Shown: positions 7,951-16,255 of the stretch, in pieces
Position numbering within the stretch: position 1 is the first letter of the stretch
How the letters are laid out: each line of letters starts with the position of its first letter
Source: Paracoccaceae bacterium
GTDB lineage: Bacteria > Pseudomonadota > Alphaproteobacteria > Rhodobacterales > Rhodobacteraceae
Assembly: GCA_026709265.1 (NCBI GenBank)
Contig: JAPOTI010000065.1
Location: 1 to 45,569, forward strand
Direction of reading: 5' to 3'
DNA: 45,569 nt
The notes under the pieces: model-generated
What the model was told of the DNA's origin: nothing
Seen by the model: the letters and a program-made list of their open reading frames with translations, nothing else
Databases searched by the model: none
Program-made: the position numbers and the translations under genes

Positions 7951-8934
7951 CTATCCCGCCACCAATTCTCTTGCGAGTTCCAACAGATCCGAGGGCCAAT
8001 ATTGCGCAGGTCGCGGTTGTCCGACTCCAGCTTCTCCTGCTTTAGGTTCGCATCTCAGGACAGCGTCACTCCAGTGTTTCGGAATTGCCTCCCGACCGTA
8101 AACTGACCCCAAAAGTGACCCACAAATTGCGGCGTTGGCAGCAGTCGACCCACCCCTGTGAATCGTGTCAACAACCGCCTCTTCCATGTTGGGTGCGTGC
8201 AACAGCTGCCACAGTGCATTTTCCCATGCCACCAGGACCCATTCCTGTTTACCATCGCACTGGTCAATCCAGGATTTCTTCTGGGCCGCATGGACTGCAT
8301 CCAAAACTTCGGAAGAAACTTCCATGTCCACGGCGTGATGGCAGATCGACTCATAGAGATCTTGTGGATTGAGTCCCTGCTGAACGGACCTCGAGATTGC
8401 CAGAACAAATATTGCATTCACCTCCTGACAAACAGGGTTGGGATGTGTCAAAGCCGCATCCTGCCGCGCCCAATCGGACACCAATTCATGCGATCTCCCG
8501 GCGCCGTAGAGGCCCAGCGGACTCATCCGAACGAGCGCACCGTTATTCTGGCTTGCATCATTGATATTGCCACATAGAGCTGCAGCAGTCGTGTGATTGC
8601 AATCAAACGGGCAGGATTCAAACCACTCCAAATAGACCTGACGCACTCTTTGCGCATTGTACACAGTTGATTGAACAAGAATGCGGGCAAGTGCGATAGC
8701 AAGTTCCGACTCGTCTGTAGGCTGCCCCTTCAAAGTGTTGTAAGTGCCCCCACCAAACATTTCCCTGACACCAGTGGGGAACGCTTGCCGAATCTTATCG
8801 GCACTGCTGAAGAATTCAACTTCACTGCCCAACGCGTCACCACACACATGTCCCAACAGACAACCCTCAGCTCGGGAAATCTGCCAAGGAAGACCACACG
8901 AAATGCGGGCTCTCGAACGGTCACTGCTCATCAT
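7951..8934 (-). CDS. ADP-ribosylglycohydrolase-fold protein with altered metal site
   Basis: A protein of about 327 residues with the all-helical ADP-ribosylglycohydrolase (DraG/ARH) pattern: GCLLGHVCGDALGSEVEF at the start, GQPTDESELAIALARIL, RMSPLGLYGAG, EVNAIFVLAI, and near the end DTIHRGGSTAANAAICG. Active members remove ADP-ribose using two metal ions held by a TDD(T/S) motif and a late GGDTDT motif. Here the first reads TDES and the second GGSTAAN, so both late aspartates are replaced by Ser and Ala. Catalysis by the usual mechanism is therefore doubtful and a binding role is possible. An ATG at 9006 is open, but ATG 8934 is preceded by GGGAGGG at good spacing and starts closer to the domain. 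It overlaps the small upstream gene by 14 bases. Confidence 0.82.
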   Translation of the reverse strand: MMSSDRSRARISCGLPWQISRAEGCLLGHVCGDALGSEVEFFSSADKIRQAFPTGVREMFGGGTYNTLKGQPTDESELAIALARILVQSTVYNAQRVRQVYLEWFESCPFDCNHTTAAALCGNINDASQNNGALVRMSPLGLYGAGRSHELVSDWARQDAALTHPNPVCQEVNAIFVLAISRSVQQGLNPQDLYESICHHAVDMEVSSEVLDAVHAAQKKSWIDQCDGKQEWVLVAWENALWQLLHAPNMEEAVVDTIHRGGSTAANAAICGSLLGSVYGREAIPKHWSDAVLRCEPKAGEAGVGQPRPAQYWPSDLLELARELVAG

Positions 8935-9130
8935 GCGACTTGTCCCTCCCAGCAGCACGCCACCAAGGAGCATAATTGAACAAAGTCTCAAATGACAGCG
9001 GCGCAATCATTGCGTTCAATAGACGAATGACAGCATCGCGCCGTGGACACTTTCCTGTCGCGGCGACAACGAACAAGTTCCCTGATGGAAAGGTGAGTGT
9101 GATGACAGACTCATTCCAGTGACAATCCAT
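8921..9130 (-). CDS. Small hypothetical protein upstream of the ADP-ribosylglycohydrolase homologue
   Basis: An open frame of 69 residues that I do not recognise. It begins MDCHWNESVITLTFPSGN and continues with a hydrophobic FVVAATG strand and a helix-like RRDAVIRLLNAM segment, a plausible small folded protein. Its stop lies inside the start region of the ADP-ribosylglycohydrolase homologue (14-base overlap), and the downstream Shine-Dalgarno sits within this frame, suggesting translational coupling. No clear ribosome site precedes its own ATG. It could instead be noncoding leader sequence. Confidence 0.4.
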   Translation of the reverse strand: MDCHWNESVITLTFPSGNLFVVAATGKCPRRDAVIRLLNAMIAPLSFETLFNYAPWWRAAGRDKSHDEQ

Positions 9131-9430
9131 CGCATATGGCTGGATCGGTCCAGCATTTATAATTCAAAACAGCCTTGAGGACCAATCAAATGCGCTACAC
9201 CGCCCGACCTGCTCTCCTGACAGCAAACCCGTAATCACCCCGCCTTATCGATGCCCGCAGCAGACAGGCCGCTGACGGGTGGTTTCTGTTGCCACGGCAG
9301 GGCTTGGCCAGTGGTGCGGCTGATGCCTCCTCAGCCCAGCCGCAAATGACCCACCCCATGCGTCAGAGATATTTGCAAACCCTGCGAATTGAATTTAGTC
9401 CTTCAACGGATCCCGGTTGTGGAGGGATGT
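9131..9430. other. Divergent intergenic region
   Basis: About 300 bases between the small minus-strand gene and the Uma2 gene. It should contain promoters for both directions. I see no RNA gene or repeat. Confidence 0.4.
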
Positions 9431-10045
9431 ATGAACAGGATGACCACAGCGGCAAGAGCCGAACGACCGGCAACCTATCAGGACGTGCTCGATGCGCCGC
9501 CCCATATGGTGGCGGAAGTTGTGGCCGGCACATTGCATACTCAACCCCGGTCGGCCAAGCGTCATCTGCGGGCGGGTTCTGTTCTCGGAATGGAGATCGG
9601 TAGTCCCTTTGACTGCGGACGGGGTGGTCCTGGCGGCTGGTGGATCGTCGACGAGCCTGAATTGCATTTGGGCGCGGACATTGTGGTGCCTGATCTTGCC
9701 GGCTGGCGGCGTGCCACCTTGACCGAGGATATGGACGGGGCCTTTTTCACACAGGCACCGGACTGGGTCTGCGAGGTGCTGTCACCATCAACCTGCCAGT
9801 TTGACCGGGGCGAGAAGCGGGCTGTCTATGCCCGCGAAGGGATCACGCATCTCTGGTTTGTGGATCCGGAAGCCAAAATCCTCGAGGTCTTTCAACTCTT
9901 CAAGGGCCAATGGGTCTTGCTGGTGACACTGGCCGATGATGCGCCAGTCTCACAGCCGCCCTTTGAGGCGATCAGCTTTCCGCTGGATGTGCTCTGGTCG
10001 GACGGCGAACGGACGAAGGAAAACGGAGAGGACGAGACCGGTTGA
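9431..10045 (+). CDS. Uma2-family protein (DUF820, PD-(D/E)XK nuclease fold)
   Basis: A protein of 204 residues in the Uma2/DUF820 family, which has the restriction-endonuclease-like PD-(D/E)XK fold. Visible elements are TYQDVLDAPPHMVAEVVAGTL at the N-terminus, LHLGADIVVPDLAGWRR (acidic residue of the fold), WVCEVLSPSTCQFDRGEKR (Glu of the core strand, basic residues after), and YAREGITHLWFVDPEAK. These proteins are usually multi-copy and accessory; activity and target are not established. The frame is open from 9389, but GGAGGG at 9421-9426 makes ATG 9431 the likely start. The C-terminal tail is charged (DGERTKENGEDETG). Confidence 0.85.
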   Translation: MNRMTTAARAERPATYQDVLDAPPHMVAEVVAGTLHTQPRSAKRHLRAGSVLGMEIGSPFDCGRGGPGGWWIVDEPELHLGADIVVPDLAGWRRATLTEDMDGAFFTQAPDWVCEVLSPSTCQFDRGEKRAVYAREGITHLWFVDPEAKILEVFQLFKGQWVLLVTLADDAPVSQPPFEAISFPLDVLWSDGERTKENGEDETG

Positions 10046-10199
10046 TTGCTGGGGCAGGCAGCTCTCGTCAACATTGCTCTTGGCGCGCGATGCTGATACC
10101 GGAACAGCAGATTGCCTTCATGATATTCTACAGTCGCTTGAATCATTATGGCTGAAACGGGATCACATGATCCGCTGTTTGTCCTTCGGTAGAGCCACC

Positions 10200-10228
10200 G
10201 GGTTATGCCCGAAAGTGGGTGACGAGAG
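10200..10228 (+). repeat. Dispersed intergenic motif, copy 4
   Basis: The left block is GGGTTATGCCCGAA and the right block GGGTGACGA at the same spacing as the other copies. It sits 10 bases beyond the stop of the sirtuin gene, between that gene and the convergent Uma2 gene. Confidence 0.6.
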
Positions 10229-10237
10229 GGACGAAGT

Positions 10238-10960
10238 TCAACCGTTGGAAATTTCGGCCACCCATTCAGGGACAAGTTGTGTCGCCGGGCCGATACGGCT
10301 TTCGTGAAAAAGTGAAGAAAGCGTGGTTGGCTCGAGATTGAGTTCACAGGTCATGGCGCCGCCTTCGCGTGCGCGGAGAACGAATGTATTGGCGGGACTC
10401 ACCTGACCTGAGGTTCCAATCGCGACAAAAATATCGGCGGCGGCCAGATGTTCATCGATCTCATCCATGAAATACGGCATCTCCCCGAACCAGACGACAT
10501 CCGGGCGCAACGCCGATTCTCCGCAATTTTTGCATTGATCCTGCACCGACAGAATGTCCGGAGCCGGTGCACGATCTCCACATGCAGCACATAAGGCACT
10601 TTTCAACTCGCCGTGCATATGCAAAACATTGTGGCTGCCAGCGCGCTCGTGAAGATCATCAACATTTTGCGTGATGATTGTCAGATGATGCGTCTCCTCG
10701 AGCCGTGCCAATGCGATATGGCCTTCATTGGGATTTGCCTTGAGCAGTCTTTGGCGCCGTGCATTATAAAAGCTGTGAACCCGTTCGGGGCAACGAGAAA
10801 ATCCTGCAGGTGTGGCAACCTCCTCAATGTCAACCTGCGCCCAGATTCCATCGCGATCACGGAAGGTTGAAAGCCCGCTTTCCGCCGACATCCCGGCTCC
10901 TGAAAGGACCACAATCCGCTTTGCCTGCGCCATCGCCGATGACGGTCGCTGCGCGGTCAT
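10238..10960 (-). CDS. cobB: NAD-dependent protein deacylase, class III (SIRT5/CobB-like) sirtuin
   Basis: A cytosolic sirtuin of 240 residues that removes acyl groups from lysine using NAD+. The NAD loop reads GAGMSAESGLSTFRD, the ribose-binding motif TQNVDDLHERAG, and the catalytic histidine is H116 in LHMHGE. A structural zinc site is formed by C124, C127, C143 and C146. Y65 and R68 form the YxxR pair (YNAR) that in SIRT5 and E. coli CobB recognises negatively charged succinyl or malonyl groups, so desuccinylase-type activity is likely in addition to deacetylation. Its ATG overlaps the mcd stop as ATGA, indicating translational coupling to an enzyme of dicarboxylic acyl-CoA metabolism. Confidence 0.93.
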   Translation of the reverse strand: MTAQRPSSAMAQAKRIVVLSGAGMSAESGLSTFRDRDGIWAQVDIEEVATPAGFSRCPERVHSFYNARRQRLLKANPNEGHIALARLEETHHLTIITQNVDDLHERAGSHNVLHMHGELKSALCAACGDRAPAPDILSVQDQCKNCGESALRPDVVWFGEMPYFMDEIDEHLAAADIFVAIGTSGQVSPANTFVLRAREGGAMTCELNLEPTTLSSLFHESRIGPATQLVPEWVAEISNG

Positions 10961-12603
10961 GGCCCAGGCGCCGTATCGCTCAGCAAGCGAGACGCAATGA
11001 CTTCGGTCTGAATTTCCGAAGCCCCCTCAAAGATGCTGAGGATTCGTGCATCGCACAAAATTCGACTCGCCGGACATCCAAGCGCGAAACCATTGCCACC
11101 ATGAATTTGCACGCCATTGTCGGCGGCGGCCCAGGCCGCGCGTGCGGCAAGGAGTTTCGCCATTCCTGCCTGCACGTCACAGCGCTGCCCACTGTCCTTG
11201 CGGCGCGCAGCAAAATAGGTGAGTTGACGACAGGCCATGATTTCCGCCGCCATCATCGCAATCTTGCTGGCCACACGTGGAAACTCCAGCAATGTCCTGC
11301 CGAACTGACGACGTTGCCGGGCATAATCCAATGCCACATCCAGCGCCGACTGGGCGACACCTATTGCCCGTGCTGCTGTCTGGATTCTCGCCGACTCAAA
11401 TGTCGCCATCAGTTGACGGAATCCCAATCCCTCGACACCGCCAAGCAGGCCCTGGGCAGGCACCCAAAATCCATCGAAATTCAAACTGTATTCTTTCATT
11501 CCCCGATAACCGATAACGTCGATTTCCGACCCGGAAATCCCGGCATCCGGAAAAGGCGTTTCTGTGCCACCCGCCTGTTTTTCGGCAAGCAATATCGACA
11601 ATCCACGATGGTCGTTTGATTGCGGGTCCGTGCGTGCAAGAATCGTCATGAAATTGGCGCGGGCGGCATGGGTAATCCATGTTTTGGCACCGTCCAAGCG
11701 ATAACCCCCGTCTTCCCGAATGGCCCGCGTTGCCAATGCGCCCAGATCCGATCCGGCATCCGGCTCGGTAAATACGGCCGTTGGCCAGAATTCACCCGAA
11801 GCAATCTTGGGAAGAAGCTCGTCCTTCTGACTGGCAGTTCCCGCACCGAATACAAGCTCGGAAGCAATGTCAGAGCGTGTGGCGAGCGAGCCAACGCCGA
11901 GGAATCCGCGCGACAATTCTTCCGACACCACGCACATCACAGTCTTGGACAATCCGGCGCCGCCAAACTCTTCCGGCACAGTCAGGCCAAAAATGCCCAT
12001 GTCAGCTAACTGCGTGACCAATTCACCGGGAATGAATGCATTGTCGAGATGCCATTGCTGCGCCTGCGGAGTCACTTTCTCAGCGGTGAGGCGGCGAATC
12101 TGCATCCGAATGTCCTCGGTTTCTTCATCAAGCCCACAATCACCAAATCCAGGTGATCCCGACATTTCAGTCATAATTCCGGAGAGTCTTTGGCGAGCAT
12201 GGGAAGAATTGGCACGACTTGCAAAGTCATGGATATTCGCCGCTTCGTCGGCCAAAATTGTCTTCACCCGTGGAAGAAAATCACTCAGTCGGGCCATCTC
12301 GCCCTGATTCATGGGAATTCCGCCGAGGATTTGCCCCGCATATTCACCGCAACTCAATTGCAGGAGGAGATCCTCAACCTCTCCCGCTCTACCCCGACCC
12401 TTGAGTGATTGATGCCATTTCAACATGTGCCGTATGGCTTCGACCATGGTCGCTACCCAGGCAAACGAATGTGCTGCATATTGATCCTCGTGTGGGAGAC
12501 GACCCTTTTCGTCCGCCCTTTCCCGCAAAGCAGATTTCGCGATCTCCAACAGCGCGTTGAAGATCGACAGGGTTTGCGTGATCTCATTTTCCAGCACGCT
12601 CAT
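10957..12603 (-). CDS. mcd: (2S)-Methylsuccinyl-CoA dehydrogenase
   Basis: A flavin enzyme of 548 residues that oxidises methylsuccinyl-CoA to mesaconyl-CoA in the ethylmalonyl-CoA pathway of acetyl-CoA assimilation. Residues from about 175 on form a normal acyl-CoA dehydrogenase: GLTVPEEFGGAGLS, the FAD segment AVFTEPDAGSDLGALATRA, TWITHAAR, and DARILSIFEGASEIQ near the end. The N-terminal 170 residues are a helical extension (with CGEYAGQILGGIPMNQGEMARL) that ordinary acyl-CoA dehydrogenases lack and that marks the Mcd subgroup. A G-rich stretch precedes ATG 12603. ccr and ecm are not in the window. It is directly coupled to the downstream sirtuin. Confidence 0.85.
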   Translation of the reverse strand: MSVLENEITQTLSIFNALLEIAKSALRERADEKGRLPHEDQYAAHSFAWVATMVEAIRHMLKWHQSLKGRGRAGEVEDLLLQLSCGEYAGQILGGIPMNQGEMARLSDFLPRVKTILADEAANIHDFASRANSSHARQRLSGIMTEMSGSPGFGDCGLDEETEDIRMQIRRLTAEKVTPQAQQWHLDNAFIPGELVTQLADMGIFGLTVPEEFGGAGLSKTVMCVVSEELSRGFLGVGSLATRSDIASELVFGAGTASQKDELLPKIASGEFWPTAVFTEPDAGSDLGALATRAIREDGGYRLDGAKTWITHAARANFMTILARTDPQSNDHRGLSILLAEKQAGGTETPFPDAGISGSEIDVIGYRGMKEYSLNFDGFWVPAQGLLGGVEGLGFRQLMATFESARIQTAARAIGVAQSALDVALDYARQRRQFGRTLLEFPRVASKIAMMAAEIMACRQLTYFAARRKDSGQRCDVQAGMAKLLAARAAWAAADNGVQIHGGNGFALGCPASRILCDARILSIFEGASEIQTEVIASRLLSDTAPGP

Positions 12604-12812
12604 CAGAGAAACCCCCGCCTGCGCCCCGTTTCGCGCCGATCAGCGTATGGGAAACCGGTTTCAACCAGGACGCGCATGATCACACCCCGCCTTGACTGGT
12701 GTCATGCCGGCCATGACGTTGATCTCGCCAAAATGCGAAGACGCGTGACCCATGCGATTCCATGACTCGGGCTGATGGGTCGGCAAAGATTGAGACTGCC
12801 GCGCCATCGAGT

Positions 12813-14399
12813 CTATGTTGAGATCGCCGCCGCGGCCACATCAGGATCAACCCTTGCCTCAAAATGACGGAAATTTTCTGCAAATAGAGCTTTGACCTTG
12901 GCGGCTGACGCATCATACGCCGCCGGATCCTGCCATGAGCGTTTGGGAAGCAGAAGATGATGCGGAACCCCGGCCGCGGCCACAGGAATCGCCAGACCAA
13001 ATTCCGGATCCTGACAAAATTCAACCCGGGCAAGCTTTCCATTCAATGCCGCATTCAGTAATGCCCGCGTAAATCCGATGGGCATACGTTGGCCAATGCC
13101 ATATCCACCACCTGTCCAACCGGTATTGACGAGCCAACAATCTGCCTTGCTGTCTTCGATCCGACGGCGCAAGAGTTTTCCATAGACTTCGGGCCGCAAT
13201 GGTAAAAATGGACTTCCAAAACAAGCGGAAAAAACCGGCAATGGGTGTGAAATTCCCTGCTCGGTTCCAGCCACTTTGGACGTAAATCCCGAGAGGAACT
13301 GATAAATAGCCTGCTCTGGGGTCAGTCGGGAGATGGGTGGCAATACGCCGAAAGCATCACAGGTCAACATGAACAGGTTTTTGGGATGTCCCCCACGGCC
13401 TGTCACCGACGCGCCCGGTATGGATTCGAGCGGATAGGCACAACGAATATTCTCGGTTATGCTTGAATCGGCAAAATCCAACTCGAGCGTCTGCGGGTCG
13501 AATTTCATATTCTCGATCACCGTCCCAAACTGTGATGTCGTACCGTAGATTTCGGGCTCAGCCGCGGGATCGAGATTCAGTGTCTTGGCATAGCAGCCGC
13601 CTTCGATATTGAAGATTCCAGTATCCGACCAGCCATGTTCGTCATCACCAATGAGTGCACGCTCGGAAACTGACGACAAGGTGGTCTTGCCAGTGCCCGA
13701 AAGACCAAAAAAGATTGCCGAATCATCGGGATCATCGAGGGCATGGTTGGCCGAGCAATGCATGGAAACCACCCCGCGTTCAGGAAGAATACGGTTCAGC
13801 AGGGTAAATACCGACTTCTTGATCTCTCCCGAATAACCCGTCCCCGCAATCAGAACGACTCGCTTTTCGAAACTGATGGCAACGACGTTTTTCGACCGAC
13901 AGCCATGGCGCTCTGGGTCGGCACTGAAGCTGGGGCAGTTGACGATCAGAAATTCCGGCTCCGGATCTTCTGTCGCCTGTCTGAGGAGATGACGAATAAA
14001 CAAGCTGTGCCAGGCAAGTTCCGTCACGACTCGAATCACAACCTGAAACTCGGGGTCGGCACAGGCCGCAAGATCCTGGACGAACAATTCCCGCGATGCC
14101 ATATGTTGATACATATCCCGCCGCAACCGCTCAAAATGCTCCGTGGACATCATCCGATTGCCGCCACGCCAGATGGGATCAGAACCCGTTTCCGGATCAG
14201 CGATATACTTATCTTGCGGCGAACGACCGGTCATAAACCCGGTATTGACGAGCAGGGTGCCACCCATGCCCAGTTGACCTTCCCGGCGCAAGATCGCCTG
14301 TTCAATCAATTGTGATTCCGACAAACCCGACAACAGCGATAAAGCCGGAATGTCAAAATCAGGCTGGTTGCTCCCTGGTGAATCAAACCCAACTGTCAT
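12813..14399 (-). CDS. pckA: Phosphoenolpyruvate carboxykinase (ATP)
   Basis: A gluconeogenic enzyme converting oxaloacetate plus ATP to PEP, CO2 and ADP. The ATP-type signature is the P-loop [11 protein letters not shown], followed by IGDDEHGW (metal/ATP-binding kinase-2 region) and [19 protein letters not shown] near the N-terminus is also typical. At about 528 residues the length is normal. GTG at 14405 and ATG at 14399 are both in frame; the ATG is chosen. It lies about 100 bases downstream of the aminotransferase on the same strand. It fits growth on acetate or C4 acids together with the mcd pathway gene next to it: EMC products enter as C4 compounds and pckA draws them to sugars. Confidence 0.97.
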   Translation of the reverse strand: MTVGFDSPGSNQPDFDIPALSLLSGLSESQLIEQAILRREGQLGMGGTLLVNTGFMTGRSPQDKYIADPETGSDPIWRGGNRMMSTEHFERLRRDMYQHMASRELFVQDLAACADPEFQVVIRVVTELAWHSLFIRHLLRQATEDPEPEFLIVNCPSFSADPERHGCRSKNVVAISFEKRVVLIAGTGYSGEIKKSVFTLLNRILPERGVVSMHCSANHALDDPDDSAIFFGLSGTGKTTLSSVSERALIGDDEHGWSDTGIFNIEGGCYAKTLNLDPAAEPEIYGTTSQFGTVIENMKFDPQTLELDFADSSITENIRCAYPLESIPGASVTGRGGHPKNLFMLTCDAFGVLPPISRLTPEQAIYQFLSGFTSKVAGTEQGISHPLPVFSACFGSPFLPLRPEVYGKLLRRRIEDSKADCWLVNTGWTGGGYGIGQRMPIGFTRALLNAALNGKLARVEFCQDPEFGLAIPVAAAGVPHHLLLPKRSWQDPAAYDASAAKVKALFAENFRHFEARVDPDVAAAAIST

Positions 14400-14506
14400 T
14401 GTCACACCGATTTCTTCCCGTAATTCCGCGACGTATCAACACGAGCAGACCCGCATCAGCCAAACCGCATGGCGTGCATATTCATGAATGCCCCCTGCCC
14501 TTGTCT

Positions 14507-15691
14507 CTACAAACCGACGTCAATCATCGCGCTGGCGAGGACGGGTACGGAACTCTTGTTGAGGCCGGCAACATTGATGCGACTGTCACTGACCATGTAG
14601 ATTCCGGCGTTCCGTCGCATCTGCAGCACCTGCTCTTCACTCGCCCCGAGTAACGAAAACATGCCGCGATGCTCTGCCAGGAATCCGAAACGATCAGAGC
14701 CGGAAAGCCGGCGCAATTCTTCTGACAATTGTCGGCGCAATTTCCCAATCAGTGTCCGGATCGAATCGAGTTCGTTCTCCCAGTCACAACGCAATTCCTG
14801 GTCACCAAGAATCATTGTCACGAGACGTGCACCATGATCAGGTGGAAAGGAGATGCTCTGCCGATTGAGAAAAACAAGCGTCGATTGTGTCCGCTGAGCC
14901 GCGTCAGAGGTCTCGGCAATCACCCCAAGCAGACCCGTGCGCTCACGATAAACACCGAAATTCTTGGAGCAACTGGCAGCGATCAAGACTTCCGGAAGTT
15001 CATTTGCCAAAAGACGAAGACCAAAAGCATCCTCATTGATGCCATCGCCAAATCCTTGATAGGCAATGTCGACCAGCGGCACGATTCCGCGGTTCAAGGC
15101 AAATTCAGACAATTCGTGCCACTGGAGCGTGCTGAGATTGGCCCCGGTTGGATTGTGGCAACAGCCATGAAGCACCACGATATCCCCACGTTCTGCCCGC
15201 TCGAGATCCTCCATCATACTGGCAAAATCAACGATACGTGTTCCGCTGTCAAAATAGCGATACAACTGCACCTGCAGCCCCACATACCGGGTTATTGACA
15301 CATGATTTGGCCATGTGGGATCTGATATCCACACGCGCGCATCCGGGGAAACCATACGAGTCAATTCCAATGCCTGGCGCACGGCACCCGTACCGCCAGG
15401 GGTATGAAGCGTTGCGAGACGGTTTGTCGGCGCATCAGTGCCGAGGAGCAGATGTGCCATTGACTCTCTGAATTCCGGGTCGCCAGCGATACCGGTATAA
15501 GCCTTCGTTGTTTCCGTCTCCCAGAGACTCTTTTCCGCGTTCTTGACAGAACGCATGATCGGAGTCAGTCCAGAAGCGTCCCGATAAACGCCAACTCCGA
15601 GATCAATCTTGTCGGTACGCGGATCATCTTTGAATTCCTGGATGAGCCTGATGATCTTGTCGGCTGGCCTTGTCTCAAGTGAATTCAGCAT
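14507..15691 (-). CDS. Aspartate/aromatic amino acid aminotransferase (class I, AspC/TyrB type)
   Basis: A PLP enzyme of 394 residues of aminotransferase subgroup I-alpha, transferring amino groups between aspartate or aromatic amino acids and 2-oxoglutarate. Signatures are IDLGVGVYRDASGLTPIM at the N-terminus, HTPGGTGAVRQA (cofactor phosphate region), HGCCHNPTGAN with the ring-binding Asn, DIAYQGFGDG with the pyridine-N Asp, and SCSKNFGVYRERTG with the Schiff-base Lys. SRINVAGL near the end holds the substrate carboxylate Arg. Aspartate versus aromatic preference is not decided. GAGGG lies 7 bases before ATG 15691. It overlaps the preceding GNAT gene by 7 bases (ATGCTGA), so they form one transcription unit. 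Confidence 0.92.
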   Translation of the reverse strand: MLNSLETRPADKIIRLIQEFKDDPRTDKIDLGVGVYRDASGLTPIMRSVKNAEKSLWETETTKAYTGIAGDPEFRESMAHLLLGTDAPTNRLATLHTPGGTGAVRQALELTRMVSPDARVWISDPTWPNHVSITRYVGLQVQLYRYFDSGTRIVDFASMMEDLERAERGDIVVLHGCCHNPTGANLSTLQWHELSEFALNRGIVPLVDIAYQGFGDGINEDAFGLRLLANELPEVLIAASCSKNFGVYRERTGLLGVIAETSDAAQRTQSTLVFLNRQSISFPPDHGARLVTMILGDQELRCDWENELDSIRTLIGKLRRQLSEELRRLSGSDRFGFLAEHRGMFSLLGASEEQVLQMRRNAGIYMVSDSRINVAGLNKSSVPVLASAMIDVGL

Positions 15692-16251
15692 GTCATATCC
15701 CTCTGTCCGGCAGTGAAATGAAATTTTGCAGGCGCCCGTTGTCGCTGTTCACTCCTGACAACACGAAAACCCCGCCCGTGATAGAGATTTCTGGCATGGG
15801 GATGATCCAGAGTACAGGTGTTGACAGTGACCTTTTTCATATCTTTTGCTTTCCAGGCAATCTCGAGTGCCTGATCCAGCATCCAACCACCCAGACTCCT
15901 ACCGATCGCTTCGGGAACCAGGCCAAAATAAGATATGTCGCAGACCGCATTTTGGCGGGAGTCGAGCAGAAAAAACCCCTGCGGCCAGCCCCATCGTATC
16001 ATTGTATACATGCGAACCCGACTATCGCACAAAAATTCCTGAACAATTTCAGGCCTTTCCAGATGCATGTCTTCCCAAAAATAACCTGCGCCAACGGCAT
16101 CATACAGAGCAAAAAAATACCATGTCGGAAAGTCTTTTGCTTCCACAAGGGTCACCCGCTCATCAGCGGGCGGTCGCGAAGCCGGCTGCTGCGGCCGCGA
16201 CCATGTCTCGAGCCAGTCGATCCGATAATTCAGGATGCACTGCGCGGCCAT
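15685..16251 (-). CDS. GNAT-family N-acetyltransferase
   Basis: An acyltransferase-fold protein of 188 residues, substrate unknown. The acetyl-CoA binding region is seen as YFGLVPEAIGRSLGGWMLDQALEIAW (motif A, Q/RxxGxG/A-like but divergent), followed by VTVNTCTLDHPHARNLYHGRGFRVV, the motif B part in which an Asn-x-Tyr-x-x-x-Gly-Phe element is typical. The open frame reaches 16353, inside the sulfurtransferase gene; ATG 16251, four bases past the sulfurtransferase stop, is the economical start. It overlaps the aminotransferase start at its 3' end, so the three genes probably make one mRNA. Confidence 0.82.
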   Translation of the reverse strand: MAAQCILNYRIDWLETWSRPQQPASRPPADERVTLVEAKDFPTWYFFALYDAVGAGYFWEDMHLERPEIVQEFLCDSRVRMYTMIRWGWPQGFFLLDSRQNAVCDISYFGLVPEAIGRSLGGWMLDQALEIAWKAKDMKKVTVNTCTLDHPHARNLYHGRGFRVVRSEQRQRAPAKFHFTAGQRDMTC

Positions 16252-16255
16252 ATCT

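Noticed and set aside
10759-11619. 286-codon open frame on the plus strand
   Set aside because: Antisense to mcd and the sirtuin; translated sequence is Arg/Cys/His-rich without recognisable domains.
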